In this document: piece by piece, positions 1-14,987 of the stretch
How the letters are laid out: every line of letters starts with the position of its first letter
How positions within the stretch are numbered: the stretch's first letter is position 1
Assembly: GCA_039696685.1 (NCBI GenBank)
Contig: CP155566.1
Coordinates: 2,046,001-2,110,000, forward strand
Length of the DNA: 64,000 nt
From: Vibrio sp. CDRSL-10 TSBA
GTDB taxonomy: Bacteria > Pseudomonadota > Gammaproteobacteria > Enterobacterales > Vibrionaceae
Reading direction: 5' to 3'
Translations under genes and position numbers: made by a program
The notes under the pieces: model-generated
What the model was told of the DNA's origin: nothing
Seen by the model: only the letters and a program-made list of their open reading frames with translations
Database searches by the model: none

Positions 1-124
1 GCCGCTCTGCAAAGAGCAGGCAAACAGGTAACCTGGACGACTCACACAAAGCGGTAATACGTGTTGTGTTCTGTGCGACTTGAATTGGCAAGCAAATCGA
101 ACAAACTGCCCAGATCCGAAAGAC
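1..124. other. Window edge, non-coding
   Basis: Sequence downstream of the clpA terminator up to the window edge. No reading frame with a ribosome binding site and no tRNA cloverleaf could be recognised. It may belong to an upstream region of a gene lying outside the window. Confidence 0.4.
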
Positions 125-155
125 AAAAAAGCGCACTGAATTCAGTGCGCTTTTT
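125..155 (-). terminator. clpA terminator (bidirectional)
   Basis: A perfect 20-bp palindrome (GCGCACTGAATTCAGTGCGC) is flanked by A6 on one side and T5 on the other. It lies about 40 bp after the clpA stop codon, so it can terminate clpA and any convergent transcript. Confidence 0.85.
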
Positions 156-195
156 GCATTTATTGAAAAGACTCAGCGGGTCTCAGACGGGTGAA

Positions 196-2464
196 TCAGT
201 GAACCACTTCTTCGCGGGTTCCCATGTATTCAAACGTCAGGTTATCGTCACTCAACGCAACTTTTACTGTGCCGCCATCAACCAGTGAGCCGAACAACAA
301 TTCGTTCGCCAATGGTTTTTTCAGTTTATCCTGAATAACACGGCCCATTGGACGGGCGCCCATTTCACGATCATAGCCCTTCATTGCCAACCAGTGACGC
401 GCATCTTCGGAGACTTCCAAAGACACTCCACGTGCATCCAGCTTAACCTGCAGTTCGACAATAAATTTGTCGACCACCTGATGGATAACACGTTCATCCA
501 GACTGTTGAACCAGATGATGTGATCAAGACGGTTACGGAATTCAGGGGTGAACACCTTCTTAATTTCCGCCATCGCATCGTGGCTGTGATCCTGCTGGAT
601 CATACCGATCGATTTCTTCACGGTTTCTGCCACACCGGCGTTGGTTGTCATCACCAGGATCACATTGCGGAAATCCGCTTTACGACCGTTGTTGTCCGTC
701 AGAGTACCGTTATCCATCACCTGCAGCAGCAGGTTAAAGATATCCGGGTGAGCTTTCTCAATCTCATCAAGCAGTACCACCGAGTGAGGGTGCTTAATCA
801 CCGCATCCGTCAGCAAACCGCCCTGGTCGAAACCAACATAACCCGGAGGCGCACCAATCAGGCGGCTCACAGAGTGGCGTTCACCGTACTCAGACATATC
901 AAAGCGCAGCAGTTCAATACCCAGCAATTTAGACAGCTGAACTGTGACTTCCGTTTTACCGACACCGGTCGGACCGGCGAACAGGAAGGAAACCGACCGG
1001 ACGATTGTCCGAGCCCAGCCCTGCACGGGTTAACTTGATGGATTCGGTCAGAACGTCAATCGCATTATCTTGTCCGAATACCAGCATCTTCATCTTACGA
1101 TCCAGATTTTTCAGGATGTCTTTATCAGAAGACGAGACTGATTTCTCCGGAATACGCGCCATTTTTGCGACCATGGCTTCAATTTCAGCCACACCGATGG
1201 TTTTCTTACGACGACTGGCTGGCAGCAGGCGGATTCGCGCTCCGGCTTCGTCAATCACATCGATAGCCTTATCCGGCAAGTGACGCTCATTAATGTATTT
1301 CGCCGACAACTCAACAGCCGCACGCAGAGCCTTGTTGGTATAACGGACATCGTGGTGCGCTTCGTATTTTGGCTTCAGCCCCATCAGAATCTTGGTGGTG
1401 TCATCCAAAGATGGCTCTACCACATCAATTTTTTGGAAACGGCGCGATAACGCACGCTCTTTCTCAAAAATGTTGCTGTATTCCTGATAAGTCGTCGAAC
1501 CGATACAACGCAGTTTACCGCTGCTCAGCAGAGGCTTAATCAGGTTAGCGGCGTCAACCTGGCCACCGGATGCTGCACCCGCACCAATGATGGTGTGGAT
1601 TTCATCGATAAACAGGATAGCGTCTTTCTCTTTTTCCAGTTGTTTAAGAATCGACTTGAAGCGTTTCTCAAAATCGCCGCGGTATTTCGTACCCGCCAGC
1701 AGAGAGCCGATATCCAGCGAGTAGATCACGCTGTCTTTGATCACTTCAGGCACCTGGCCTTCAACGATACGCCATGCGAGACCCTCAGCAATAGCCGTTT
1801 TACCCACACCGGCCTCACCCACCAACAGCGGGTTGTTCTTGCGGCGGCGGCACAGAACCTGAGTGGTTCTTTCCAGCTCTTTGTCACGACCAATCAGCGG
1901 GTCAATCTTACCTTGCTTGGCCAGATGGTTGAGATTGGTGGCAAAGCTTTCCAGACGTTCGTCTGCGCTGACCTCTTCACCGCTCTCGGTACCGAAAGAA
2001 TCGGATGAAGAGTCTTCGCCGGAGCTGGACGCTTTGGTGATGCCGTGTGAAATGAAGTTAACAATATCCAAACGGCTGATGTCGTTTTTCTTCAGCAAGT
2101 AGGCTGCGTGAGACTCTTGCTCACTAAAAATGGCGACCAGAACATTAGCTCCGGTCACTTCACTGCGCCCGGATGACTGAACATGGAAAACGGCACGCTG
2201 CAAAACTCGCTGAAAACTCAGCGTTGGTTGTGTCTCACGCGTCTCGTCATTTTCCGGAATGAGGGGCGTCGTTTGATCGATGAATGTATCCAGCTCACGA
2301 CGTAATGTGTCGATATCAGCCTGACACGCCAGCAGTGCTTCCTTCGCGGCATCGTTTTCCAACAATGCGAGTAGGAGGTGCTCGACGGTCATAAATTCAT
2401 GTCTTTTGTCCCGCGCTCGAGCGAACGCGCCATTTAGACTCGACTCTAGTTCTTTGTTAAGCAT
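196..2464 (-). CDS. clpA: ATP-dependent Clp protease ATPase subunit ClpA
   Basis: AAA+ unfoldase that feeds substrates into ClpP; cytoplasmic. The repaired frame gives about 755 residues, the usual ClpA length. An N-terminal Clp-N domain ([20 protein letters not shown]) is followed by AAA domain 1 with Walker A GEAGVGKT and Walker B ILFIDEIH, then AAA domain 2 with Walker A GPTGVGKT and [12 protein letters not shown]. The reading frame breaks at GAAAC 989-993, just before the second Walker A: removing one A restores [17 protein letters not shown]. The two halves otherwise match ClpA end to end, so the break is attributed to the window-wide GAAC error rather than to a pseudogene. It follows clpS on the same strand with a 40-bp gap. 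Confidence 0.95.
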
Positions 2465-2504
2465 AAGGCCTCCTTAAGGAACAACCACATCGTCGTCGCA
2501 AGTT

Positions 2505-2826
2505 CTAAGCTTGCTCCATGGTGCATAGCAGTGGGTGCTCATTTTCCCTTGAGTACATTGTCACCTGTGCGACTTTCGTCTCTGCAACCTCTGCAGTAAA
2601 TGTGCCACAAATTGCTTTACCTTCGTAATGCACCTTGAGCATTACCTGTGTCGCTCGTTCTATATCCATCGAGAAAAAACGTTCCAGGATTTCGATGACA
2701 AAGTCCATCGGTGTGTAATCGTCGTTGTTTAACAATACGTTATACATAGCCGGTGGCTTGATCCCTGTTTCTTCTCGCTCCAGTAGTTTCTGAGCCCGGA
2801 GACACCCATTCAAAGTTTTTGCTCAT
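2505..2826 (-). CDS. clpS: ATP-dependent Clp protease adaptor ClpS
   Basis: Adaptor that delivers N-degron substrates to ClpA. The body ([19 protein letters not shown], then [13 protein letters not shown]) is canonical ClpS. The annotated open frame begins inside the gene with a foreign N-terminus; removing one T from GTTTC 2786-2790 joins it to the normal start [18 protein letters not shown] at the ATG ending at 2826, giving 106 residues. Divergent from cspD and co-directional with clpA, as in other gammaproteobacteria. Confidence 0.95.
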
Positions 2827-3358
2827 GACGGCCGTTATTCAGACTGTTTCTCAAATCAATAACCCATTCAGTCCCATTCACAACACGGTTTCATAACCTA
2901 ACATGCTGTCACTTCAGGTGAAAAACAACCCTTAATTAGAGACTAATGCAGCAATTGTATCGCTGCAAATAAAAGATTGCTATTCAGTGCCATCACACAT
3001 GCATTTGAACAAAAAGCAACCACCAATATGCAAACAAACTCACAATATGCTTCGCTATTTGCAACTGTCAAAATTATCAAATTAGCAACTTGCCATTAAC
3101 AAATTGTAAATCACTCACCAACATGTGCCATAAGTTTGAGTTGCGTACTACCAATAGTGATTTACTTATAAAACTACATATCTTTATACGGTTTTCCTAT
3201 TGACTGTGTTCAATCATTGACTACATTGGTCAAATAGTGACTAAAAATTTGGCAGCGGCTAAATGGCTATTCACTACTTGGAGATCTCACGACGATGGAG
3301 AATAAGTGAGTTTCTCTTAAACAACATCAGTAACGAAAATGCATGAGGGATGTAAAGC
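2827..3358. promoter_or_regulatory. clpS/cspD divergent intergenic region
   Basis: AT-rich 532-bp gap between divergent genes, presumably holding both promoters. Near 3200-3245 the motif TTGAC recurs and forms an inverted pair (TTGAC-tacattg-GTCAA at about 3218-3234) that could be a -35 element or an operator. No gene is seen. Confidence 0.4.
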
Positions 3359-3580
3359 ATGGCTACAGGTACAGTTAAATGGTTCAACAACGCCAAAGGA
3401 TTTGGATTTATTTGTCCGGAAGGTGAAGACGGAGACATTTTTGCCCATTACTCAACGATCCAGATGGATGGCTATCGGACGTTGAAAGCGGGCCAGACAG
3501 TATCGTATGAAGTTGAACAAGGACCTAAAGGTTACCACGCCAGCAGCGTTGTGCCGATTGAGGGTCAACAAGCAAAATAA
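3359..3580 (+). CDS. cspD: Cold-shock-domain protein CspD
   Basis: A 73-residue single cold-shock domain that binds single-stranded nucleic acid. RNP1 (KGFGFI) and RNP2 (DIFAHYS) motifs are both present after the typical MATGTVKWFN start. The position divergent from clpS is the usual place of cspD, a stationary-phase replication inhibitor in E. coli. A GAGGG ribosome binding site lies upstream. The frame is intact. Confidence 0.88.
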   Translation: MATGTVKWFNNAKGFGFICPEGEDGDIFAHYSTIQMDGYRTLKAGQTVSYEVEQGPKGYHASSVVPIEGQQAK

Positions 3581-3633
3581 TCGCTGCCAAAAGATGATAG
3601 ATATTTTGTTCGGTAAGCGTTACCGACTGCCGT

Positions 3634-3670
3634 AAAAAGTAAACCCGCCTTGTGGCGGGTTTACTTTTTT
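3634..3670. terminator. Bidirectional terminator between cspD and icd
   Basis: AAAAAGTAAACCCGCC-ttgt-GGCGGGTTTACTTTTTT: a 15-bp-class stem with an A-run on the left and a T-run on the right, placed between the convergent cspD and icd genes. Confidence 0.9.
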
Positions 3671-3692
3671 TACATCTGAGCGTTTGCTGCAG

Positions 3693-3747
3693 CGGAGTCG
3701 TTACCCACATGTGAGTAACGGTTACTTGTATATAAGTCACGACTCCG
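3693..3747 (-). repeat. Nested inverted repeats in the icd 3' region
   Basis: Outer arms CGGAGTCGT (3693-3701) and ACGACTCCG (3739-3747) enclose a second near-perfect palindrome, CGTTACCCACA/TGTGAGTAACG (3699-3720), that shares bases with the left outer arm. The two folds are mutually exclusive. It lies 10 bp after the icd stop codon, upstream of the shared terminator. Confidence 0.7.
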
Positions 3748-3756
3748 TGTCAGTCA

Positions 3757-6468
<2,712 letters not shown>

Positions 6469-7183
6469 ATGTCATCCCGCTCGCCGCGAGCTTCTGCTAC
6501 CTCAACACACGGCGCCCCAAAGCCGCATTTTAAACGAGCAAAATCTTCCGATTCTGTACGTGGTGCCAAGAGTCCACAACGTCGTCGCAAACCCGCAAAC
6601 GGGCCACGCACACATGCCGATAAGCCAAGAGTGTCTCCTCAAGACCGTAAAGTCGTGATCTTCAATAAGCCGTTTGACACGCTGAGTCAGTTTACCGACG
6701 GTGAAGGGCGTAAAACTCTGGCGGATTTTATTCCGCTCAAGGACATTTATGCCGCCGGTCGCCTTGATCGTGACAGTGAAGGACTGATGGTTTCTGACTA
6801 ATGATGGCATTTTGCAGGCCAGGCTGACTCAGCCGCAGTCTAAATCGCCGAAGACCTACTGGGTGCAGGTGGAAGGCGCCCCGCAAGAGCAAGATCTGGA
6901 ACAGTTGCGACGCGGAGTCACGCTCAAAGATGGCCCGACGCTGCCTGCAAAAGTGGACATTATGACCGAGCCCAAACTCTGGGATCGCCATCCGCCGGTG
7001 CGCTTTCGTGCCGCAATCCCGACCACCTGGCTGGCCATCACCATCATCGAAGGACGTAACCGTCAGGTGCGCCGCATGACTGCACATATCGGCTTCCCTA
7101 CCCTGCGCCTGATCCGCTATTCCATGGGTGATATTGTACTCGGCGACCTGCAGCCCGGAGAATGGAAAGAGATTTCACTTTAA
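6469..7183 (+). CDS. rluE: 23S rRNA pseudouridine synthase RluE (RsuA/RluB/E/F family)
   Basis: Isomerises a uridine of 23S rRNA (U2457 in E. coli). A basic, low-complexity N-terminus of about 60 residues precedes the catalytic domain: [20 protein letters not shown], the catalytic-Asp motif [14 protein letters not shown] and the C-terminal [20 protein letters not shown] 6790-6794 shifts the frame immediately after GLMV; removing one T restores [18 protein letters not shown]. About 237 residues in total. Confidence 0.92.
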
Positions 7184-7215
7184 ACGGTGAGTGAAATGGA
7201 GCAACCCAATAATAC

Positions 7216-7238
7216 AAAACGCCCTTAAAGGGCGTCTT
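7216..7238. terminator. Bidirectional terminator rluE/hisI
   Basis: GCCCTTTAAGGGC-type stem (ACGCCC-ttaa-AGGGCGT) with flanking A and T runs, between convergent rluE and hisIE. Confidence 0.7.
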
Positions 7239-7269
7239 GCATTAGGTCGTACTGGGGTATGACTCAGCG

Positions 7270-7901
7270 TTACTTGTGGCGCTCTTTGAGCTTATCGATC
7301 ACATCACTCATGGACAGGCCCTGATCCTGCAGCAACACCAGCAGGTGGTAAATCAGGTCAGCCGATTCACAAATCAGTTCCGCCTTATCGCCCGACGTCG
7401 CCGCAAGCGCGACTTCAACACCTTCTTCGCCCACTTTCTGCGAAATACGTTTGGTACCACGCGAATATAAACTGGCGGTGTAAGAGGACTCTGGGTCGGC
7501 ACTCTTGCGGGAAGCCAGTAGCTGCTCAAGTTGATGAAGCCACACCATTTGTGACTCCTCTTGCGAGTCGCCATCCCAGCAGGTCGTGGTACCGGTGTGA
7601 CAGGTCGGACCGATTGGATTAACTTTAACCAGCAGCGTGTCCTGGTCACAATCCAAAGCGATATTTTTCAGTTGTAACACATTGCCCGAAGTTTCACCCT
7701 TGGTCCAAAGACGCTCTTTGGTGCGTGAGAAAAACGTCACCTGCTCAGTTTCCAGCGTCTTTGCCAGAGCGTCCTGGTTCATGTAACCCATCATCAGCAC
7801 CTGGCTGGATGCGAAATCCTGGACAATTGCCGGTACAAGACCATCGACCTTTTCCCAGTTAATTCGGTCTGAGAGCTCTGTCAGGCTTGGTACTGCTTGG
7901 C

Positions 7902-7905
<4 letters not shown>
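7270..7905 (-). CDS. hisI: Bifunctional phosphoribosyl-AMP cyclohydrolase / phosphoribosyl-ATP pyrophosphatase HisIE
   Basis: Catalyses steps 2 and 3 of histidine biosynthesis. The N-terminal cyclohydrolase carries the metal-ligand segments [12 protein letters not shown] and [12 protein letters not shown]; the C-terminal MazG-like pyrophosphatase carries [13 protein letters not shown]. 211 residues, frame intact. Its ATG overlaps the hisF stop (ATGA), indicating translational coupling. Last gene of the operon. Confidence 0.95.
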
Positions 7906-9404
<1,499 letters not shown>

Positions 9405-9441
9405 TTATTAAGGCCTGATAACAGTCACCAGGCACTCATCC

Positions 9442-10059
9442 TTACAATTCCAAAAAGTTTTGAATCAGCTTTGAACCGGCTTTTGAAGAACGTTCCGGGT
9501 GGAACTGTACGCCGTAGTAATTGCCATTCTGAATCGCGGCACTAAACGGGTTGCCATACTGACACTGAGCAATGGTGTAATCCCCCACCGGCATCGCAAA
9601 GCTGTGTACAAAGTAGAAGTACTCACCTTCTTCAATGTCTTTAAACAGCGGATGTCCCGGTGTCGCTGACACTGTGTTCCAGCCCATGTGCGGCAGCGGC
9701 AGGTCACCGGTTTGCATCAGGCGGACTTCGCCAGCGACCAGGCCAAGACAGTCAACAATCTCATCGGCCTTCTGACCTTTTTCTTCCGACAGTTTGCCCA
9801 TCAGCTGCATGCCCAGACAAATACCGAGCATCGGCTTTTCAACTTTCTTGACCAGCTCAATCAGATTGCGCAGCTCCAGGTTTTGCATCGCTTCACTCGC
9901 GGTGCCTACCCCGGGCAAAAACAGTTTGTCTGCAGCCAGCACCACAGCAGGATCTTTGGAGATGGTCACGGCATAGCCGAGACGTTCAATCGCAAAGCGC
10001 ACGGAAGATACGTTGGCACAACCGGTATCAATGATAACGACCTTCTGACTCTGGCTCAT
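9442..10059 (-). CDS. hisH: Imidazole glycerol phosphate synthase, glutaminase subunit HisH
   Basis: Class I glutamine amidotransferase partner of HisF. Nucleophile Cys lies in [11 protein letters not shown] and the His-Glu pair in [10 protein letters not shown]. 205 residues, intact. Its ATG overlaps the hisB stop as TAATG. Confidence 0.95.
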   Translation of the reverse strand: MSQSQKVVIIDTGCANVSSVRFAIERLGYAVTISKDPAVVLAADKLFLPGVGTASEAMQNLELRNLIELVKKVEKPMLGICLGMQLMGKLSEEKGQKADEIVDCLGLVAGEVRLMQTGDLPLPHMGWNTVSATPGHPLFKDIEEGEYFYFVHSFAMPVGDYTIAQCQYGNPFSAAIQNGNYYGVQFHPERSSKAGSKLIQNFLEL

Positions 10060-11132
10060 TACAGCACCCCTTTACTGCTCGGCAGCTCATTGCCTTGCAC
10101 CTGGATTGCCTGGCGCAGTGTACGTCCGAAGGCTTTGAACAAGCTTTCGATGATGTGGTGATCGTTCTCACCCGCTGAAGACAGGTGCAGCGTGCACGCC
10201 AGAGTGTCAGTCAGAGAACGGAAGAAGTGATACACCATTTCAGTCGATAAGTCGCCCACCTGAGGACGGCTGAACTCAGCATCAAACTTAAGGTAAGGAC
10301 GACCAGACAGATCCAGCGCACACTGGGCCAGACACTCGTCCATCGGCAGACTGAAACCAAAACGACCGATACCGCGTTTGTCGCCCAGCGCATCTTTCAA
10401 TGCCTGACCCAGGGCCAGTGCTGTATCTTCAACCGTGTGGTGATCATCAATGTGCAGATCGCCGACCACTTTCAGTTTCATCTGGAAGCCGCCGTGCGTG
10501 GCAATTTGATCCAGCATGTGGTCAAAAAAGCCCAGACCGGTTTCAATCTGGTTACCGCCGGTTTCATCCAGGTTGACCGCCACCTGAATATCGGTTTCTT
10601 TGGTCTTGCGCACCACTTGAGCGGTACGCGCTTTTACCGTCAGGTCTTTAACGATTGCCGGCCAGCCCATGGTTTCCGGATTGTATTGGATACCGCGAAT
10701 TGCCATGTTTTCAGCCAGTTGCAAATCCGTCGCACGGTCGCCAATCACAACAGAGCGTTTGAAATCCACCCGGCCGCTTTGCAGGTACTCTTTTACCATA
10801 CCCAGTTTAGGCTTACGGCACGAGCAGTTGTCTTTCTCAAAGTGCGGGCAGATTAGCACATCGTCAAATTTCACACCCTGCGATGCAAAAATGTCCATCA
10901 TCATATTGTGCGGCGCATCGAAATCTTGCTGCGGATAGCTGTCAGTGCCCAGACCGTCCTGGTTAGTCACCATCACCAGACGGTAACCGGCATCTTGCAA
11001 CGCCAGCAGGCTCGGAATGACATAAGGCTCAAGTTGCAGTTTATCTAAACGGTCAACCTGAAAATCAACCGGCGGCTCAACAATTAAGGTGCCATCACGG
11101 TCGATAAAAAGAATTTTTTGTTGATTGCTCAC
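10059..11132 (-). CDS. hisB: Bifunctional histidinol-phosphatase / imidazoleglycerol-phosphate dehydratase HisB
   Basis: The N-terminal HAD phosphatase (FIDRDGTLI, with the zinc-type cluster [15 protein letters not shown]) is fused to the C-terminal dehydratase ([24 protein letters not shown]). The fused form is typical of enteric and Vibrio operons. 357 residues, intact. Confidence 0.95.
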   Translation of the reverse strand: MSNQQKILFIDRDGTLIVEPPVDFQVDRLDKLQLEPYVIPSLLALQDAGYRLVMVTNQDGLGTDSYPQQDFDAPHNMMMDIFASQGVKFDDVLICPHFEKDNCSCRKPKLGMVKEYLQSGRVDFKRSVVIGDRATDLQLAENMAIRGIQYNPETMGWPAIVKDLTVKARTAQVVRKTKETDIQVAVNLDETGGNQIETGLGFFDHMLDQIATHGGFQMKLKVVGDLHIDDHHTVEDTALALGQALKDALGDKRGIGRFGFSLPMDECLAQCALDLSGRPYLKFDAEFSRPQVGDLSTEMVYHFFRSLTDTLACTLHLSSAGENDHHIIESLFKAFGRTLRQAIQVQGNELPSSKGVL

Positions 11133-11152
11133 GGGAATGTCCTTTTCTTAAC

Positions 11153-11173
11153 GGCAGCGCCGCTGGCGCTGCC
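11153..11173. repeat. Intercistronic hairpin hisC-hisB
   Basis: GGCAGCGCC-gct-GGCGCTGCC is a perfect 9-bp-arm inverted repeat in the 76-bp gap between hisC and hisB. It has no T-run, so it is more likely a processing or stabilising stem than a terminator. Confidence 0.75.
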
Positions 11174-11208
11174 ACACTCATCAAAGATCAGTGTTCATTA
11201 ATTATCGA

Positions 11209-12249
11209 TTACTGGTAATAATTGCGAATAAACGCGACGGTTTTTTCACACTCTTCCCGGTTACCCACTGAAATGCGTACGCAGTTTTCAATCGGTGAAT
11301 TGCGCAGAATGATGCCGTGGTCCCAGGCAGCTTTAAACAGCGCATCGCCATCCGGGAATTTCACCAGCAGGTAGTTACCCCAGCCTTCAAATACGGTGAT
11401 ACCTTCAATCATCTGCAGGCCCACCTGCAGATAAGCACGGTTGGCATTGAGATCCAGAACCTGGAACTTAGCACGAGCCAGACCGGCTTCAGACAATGCC
11501 TGCACCGCGATATCGGCGACCGGTACCGGTACCGGATACGGCGCAATCACTTTCAGCAGTACATTAATCAGCTCTTCATTCGCCAGGGTGAAACCACAAC
11601 GCAGTCCTGCCAGCGCAAACGCTTTTGACAGCGTGCGCAGAATCGCCAGATTTGAGTACTGCGCCAGCAGATCAACTGTCGATGCTTCCGGACAGAAATC
11701 AATATAAGCTTCATCCATCACGACAATGGCACGGTCTTTGGTCATGTCCAGCAGCTTAACGATATCAGCGCGGTTCACCAGGTTACCGGTCGGGTTGTTC
11801 GGGCTGCAGACAAAGACCAGTTTGACGTTATCCAGATTGGCTTCGATCGCATCCAGATCCAGCTGCCATTCAGCCGTCAGAGGCACGACTTTTCGCTCAA
11901 CACCGATTGTCTCAGCGCTGATCGCGTACATACCATAAGTCGGCGGGCAGTAAAGAATCGCGTCTTCATTCGGTTCACAAAAAGCGCGAATCAGCAGCTC
12001 AATGCCTTCATCGGCACCGCGTGAGGTCAGCACCTGGTTACCCTTTACACCAGCGTAGGCCGCATAAGCCTCGATAAGTGCCGGCGGCTGACAATCACTG
12101 TAACGGTTAAGACGGGTAAAATCCGTTTTATACTCGTTGTCGAATGGCGATTCATTGGCATTTAGCCAAACATCACCACTACCGCCGATGCGGCGCGCTG
12201 ACATATAAGGTGTCAGTGCCTGAACTTGTTTACGAGCGAGTTTTTCCAT
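11209..12249 (-). CDS. hisC: Histidinol-phosphate aminotransferase HisC
   Basis: PLP-dependent transaminase. The PLP lysine is in [16 protein letters not shown], and the substrate/cofactor motifs CSPNNPTGN and VMDEAYIDF are present. 346 residues, intact; 5 bp from hisD. Confidence 0.95.
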   Translation of the reverse strand: MEKLARKQVQALTPYMSARRIGGSGDVWLNANESPFDNEYKTDFTRLNRYSDCQPPALIEAYAAYAGVKGNQVLTSRGADEGIELLIRAFCEPNEDAILYCPPTYGMYAISAETIGVERKVVPLTAEWQLDLDAIEANLDNVKLVFVCSPNNPTGNLVNRADIVKLLDMTKDRAIVVMDEAYIDFCPEASTVDLLAQYSNLAILRTLSKAFALAGLRCGFTLANEELINVLLKVIAPYPVPVPVADIAVQALSEAGLARAKFQVLDLNANRAYLQVGLQMIEGITVFEGWGNYLLVKFPDGDALFKAAWDHGIILRNSPIENCVRISVGNREECEKTVAFIRNYYQ

Positions 12250-12254
12250 GATGA

Positions 12255-13548
12255 TTACGCCTTTTGTAACTTTTCAACCCGGATGGTGACTGCACGTCTG
12301 TGTGCATCCAAACCTTCCGCATTTGCCATTGCAACCACTGTCGGAGCGAGAGCCTGAAGACCATCTGCACTCAGTTCCTGTACCGTCATACGTTTGCTGA
12401 AATCCGCCAGACCAAGGCTGGAGTACGTACGGGTATAGCCGTATGTCGGCAATACGTGGTTAGTACCGGATGCATAGTCACCCACAGATTCCGGTGACCA
12501 GTCACCGAGGAAAATAGAGCCAGCATTATCAAGCAGAGGCACCAGTTTCGCGCGGATTTTTGGTCTGAACAATCAAGTGTTCCGGACCATAGTAGTTAGA
12601 GATAGAGACCGCCTGAGTCAGGGACTCGGCAATAATAATCAGGCTCGATGCCAGAGCTTTCTCAGCAATTGCAGAGCGGGAAAGCTGCGCTAACTGCTTT
12701 TGCACCGCATCAGTGACCTGATCAGCGATAATAGGTGACGGCGTCACTAAAACCACTTGCGAATCAGGGCCGTGTTCTGCCTGGCTGAGCAAATCTGCCG
12801 CGATAAAGTCCGCATCAGCGGTTTCATCGGCGATGACCAGCACTTCCGACGGGCCGGCCGGCATATCGATCGCCGCACCACGGAAATCATTGCTGACCTG
12901 ACGCTTGGCTTCTGTAACGTAAGCGTTGCCAGGGCCGAAAATTTTATCCACTTTAGCCACAGTTTCTGTGCCGTAAGCCATTGCTGCAATCGCCTGCCCG
13001 CCACCAACGTTATAAACTTCATCGATGTTACACAGTTTTGCGACGTATAAGATTTCATCGGCAATTGGCGGTGGTGAGCAAAGCACCACTTTACGGCAGC
13101 CTGCAATTTGTGCAGGCACACCCAGCATCAGAACCGTTGACGGCAGCGGCGCACTGCCGCCCGGAATGTACAGGCCCACTTTGTTGATCGAACGGGTGAC
13201 CTGCTCACAAACCACGCCTGGCATCGTTTCCACTTTAATCGGTTGTGGCTTCTGCGCTTTGTGGAATTTAGCAATGTTGGTGTAAGCCTGCTCCAGAGCC
13301 TGTTTCATCTCGTCAGTCAGACGTTCGGAAGCTGCATCAATTTCTTGCTGGGAAACACGGATCGATTCCGGCTTCACGCGGTCAAATTTTTCAGTCAGTT
13401 CCAATAATGCGGCATCGCCACGGGCACGGACCTGACCAATCACTTCTGAAACAGCAACCGTAATGTTTGCTCCTTCAGCGATTGCCGGACGCTGCAGAAT
13501 AGAATCCTGCTGCTCTTCACTTAATGATTGCCATACAACGGTTCTCAT
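12255..13548 (-). CDS. hisD: Histidinol dehydrogenase HisD
   Basis: Zinc enzyme doing the last two oxidations to histidine. Motifs [14 protein letters not shown] and [16 protein letters not shown] (catalytic His) are present. GTTTC 12545-12549 (GAAAC on the coding strand) shifts the frame within [18 protein letters not shown]; repair gives 430 residues, the family length. Confidence 0.95.
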
Positions 13549-13553
13549 GGCGA

Positions 13554-14450
13554 CTACTCCATAATTTTTTCAATCGGTAGTACAAGGATAGAACTTGCGC
13601 CCAGAGCTTTCAGTTGTTCCATCGTTTCCCAGAACAGGTTCTCAGAGCTCACCATGTGTACGGCGACTTTAGTTTTGTCTTCAGACAGAGGCAGAACCGT
13701 TGGGTCTTCCGCACCCGGCAGCAGAGACTTAACCTGAGCCAGTTTGTCAGCCGGAGCGTGCAGCATAATGTATTTCGATTCTTTCGCCTGCTGAACACCT
13801 TGCATACGCGCCAGCAGTTTCTCGATCAATGCCACTTTATCCGCTGCAAAATCACCGTCACGCTGAATCAGAACCGCTTTTGATTCGTAGATGACTTCCA
13901 CTTCTTTCAGGCCGTTGGCTTCCAGAGTTGCACCAGTCGATACCAGGTCAGCAATCGCATCAGCAAGGCCAGCGCGCGGAGCAACCTCTACAGAGCCAGT
14001 CAGCATACAGGTGCTGAAATCAATGCCCTGCTTGTCCATGTAAGACTTCAGCAGTTGAGGGTAAGTGGTTGCGATGCGCTTACCACGCAGATCCTGAGGA
14101 CCGTTGTAAGGCATTTCTTTATCGATAGCGATAGACAGACGGCAGCCGCCAAAATCCATACGACGCAGTGATACGTAGTTGCTTGGCTGGTTCAGAGCCT
14201 GGCGGTCAAGGCAGGCTTCTTCCAGAACGTTCTCACCGACAAAACCAAGGTCAACCACGCCATCCATGATCAGGCCCGGGATATCGTCATCGCGAACCAG
14301 CAGCAGGTCGATTGGCATATTTAGTGAGTGAACCACCAGACGCTCACCCATGATGTTAAATTTAACACCGCACTTTTTCAGTAGTTCCTGGCACTCTTTG
14401 CTCAGGCGACCTTTCTTCTGAACGGCGATTCGTAGGCGTTGTGTCTGCAT
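13554..14450 (-). CDS. hisG: ATP phosphoribosyltransferase HisG (long form)
   Basis: First committed enzyme of histidine synthesis. 298 residues, including the C-terminal ACT-like regulatory domain of the long form, so feedback inhibition by histidine is expected. The P-loop-like PRPP site lies at [20 protein letters not shown]. Intact; first structural gene of the operon. Confidence 0.95.
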   Translation of the reverse strand: MQTQRLRIAVQKKGRLSKECQELLKKCGVKFNIMGERLVVHSLNMPIDLLLVRDDDIPGLIMDGVVDLGFVGENVLEEACLDRQALNQPSNYVSLRRMDFGGCRLSIAIDKEMPYNGPQDLRGKRIATTYPQLLKSYMDKQGIDFSTCMLTGSVEVAPRAGLADAIADLVSTGATLEANGLKEVEVIYESKAVLIQRDGDFAADKVALIEKLLARMQGVQQAKESKYIMLHAPADKLAQVKSLLPGAEDPTVLPLSEDKTKVAVHMVSSENLFWETMEQLKALGASSILVLPIEKIME

Positions 14451-14506
14451 TACATGATTCCTTTGTAAGATATTGAATTTATTTCAGATTTATCTGAGCC
14501 AGATAG

Positions 14507-14540
14507 AAAAAAACCCTCGAGAGATTTGTCTCCCGAGGGT
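14507..14540 (-). terminator. his operon attenuator terminator
   Basis: On the transcribed strand ACCCTCGGGAGA and TCTCTCGAGGGT pair almost perfectly around a short loop and are followed by seven T. Placed between the leader peptide and hisG, this is the attenuator. Confidence 0.88.
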
Positions 14541-14567
14541 CTGATTTCTGAAAATTTTTTCATATAA

Positions 14568-14610
14568 CCACCGGGAGAGTCCTGCCTCCCGGGTATGCGT
14601 ACATCTCCCG
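14568..14610 (-). promoter_or_regulatory. his leader alternative stems (pause/antiterminator)
   Basis: CCCGGGAGG and CTCTCCCGG form a hairpin just upstream of the terminator, and a further CGGGAG copy lies closer to the leader peptide (about 14606-14611). The repeated CGGGAG/CTCCCG blocks can pair in alternative ways, as expected of a his attenuator. Confidence 0.65.
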
Positions 14611-14619
14611 AAAGACTGC

Positions 14620-14649
14620 TTAGGGATGATGGTGATGATGAATATTCAT
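14620..14649 (-). CDS. hisL: his operon leader peptide
   Basis: A nine-residue frame, MNIHHHHHP, with five consecutive histidine codons and a stop, about 80 bp upstream of the attenuator terminator. Ribosome stalling at the His codons when charged tRNA-His is scarce would favour the antiterminated fold. Shorter than the enteric leader (seven His codons) but the logic is the same. Confidence 0.9.
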   Translation of the reverse strand: MNIHHHHHP

Positions 14650-14987
14650 TACAAAATTACGCATACTATTTACTTCTGAACTGGTTAACTTGATTGGTTT
14701 CAACACTAACTAAGCTCGAAGGAATTTGCAACTGCTAATTGCATTTTTTTTCCGGCTACAGGTTAAATGGCATGAAATACCCTAGCCCCCTCCGAAGAAC
14801 GACGTCATTTCTGCTGATAGTACCGGCACTACCGATAATGTCGAACTGATGAGTTACTACCCGGCCATCACTTTAAAATAACAATTGCACAGCAACCAAC
14901 TTCACAAAAAAACGTGTCTGAGCGATAGCTTTCTCATATATAAGACAACTAATCCCCCCCTAATCAGCCCAGAAGCACTACGGTTAT
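14650..14987. promoter_or_regulatory. his operon / sigma-54 activator divergent promoter region
   Basis: 338 bp between the his leader and the divergent activator gene. No gene is seen; promoters for both directions are expected here, but I could not fix -10/-35 elements with confidence. Confidence 0.35.

Noticed and set aside
1..180. Possible tRNA or gene fragment at the left edge
   Set aside because: No cloverleaf, no D- or T-loop consensus and no frame with similarity; left as unassigned.
394..1038. Long plus-strand open frame opposite clpA
   Set aside because: Antisense shadow of the ClpA coding sequence; His/Arg-rich composition typical of such shadows. The same applies to other long antisense frames, for example 10437-10856, 4871-5365 and 56054-56770.
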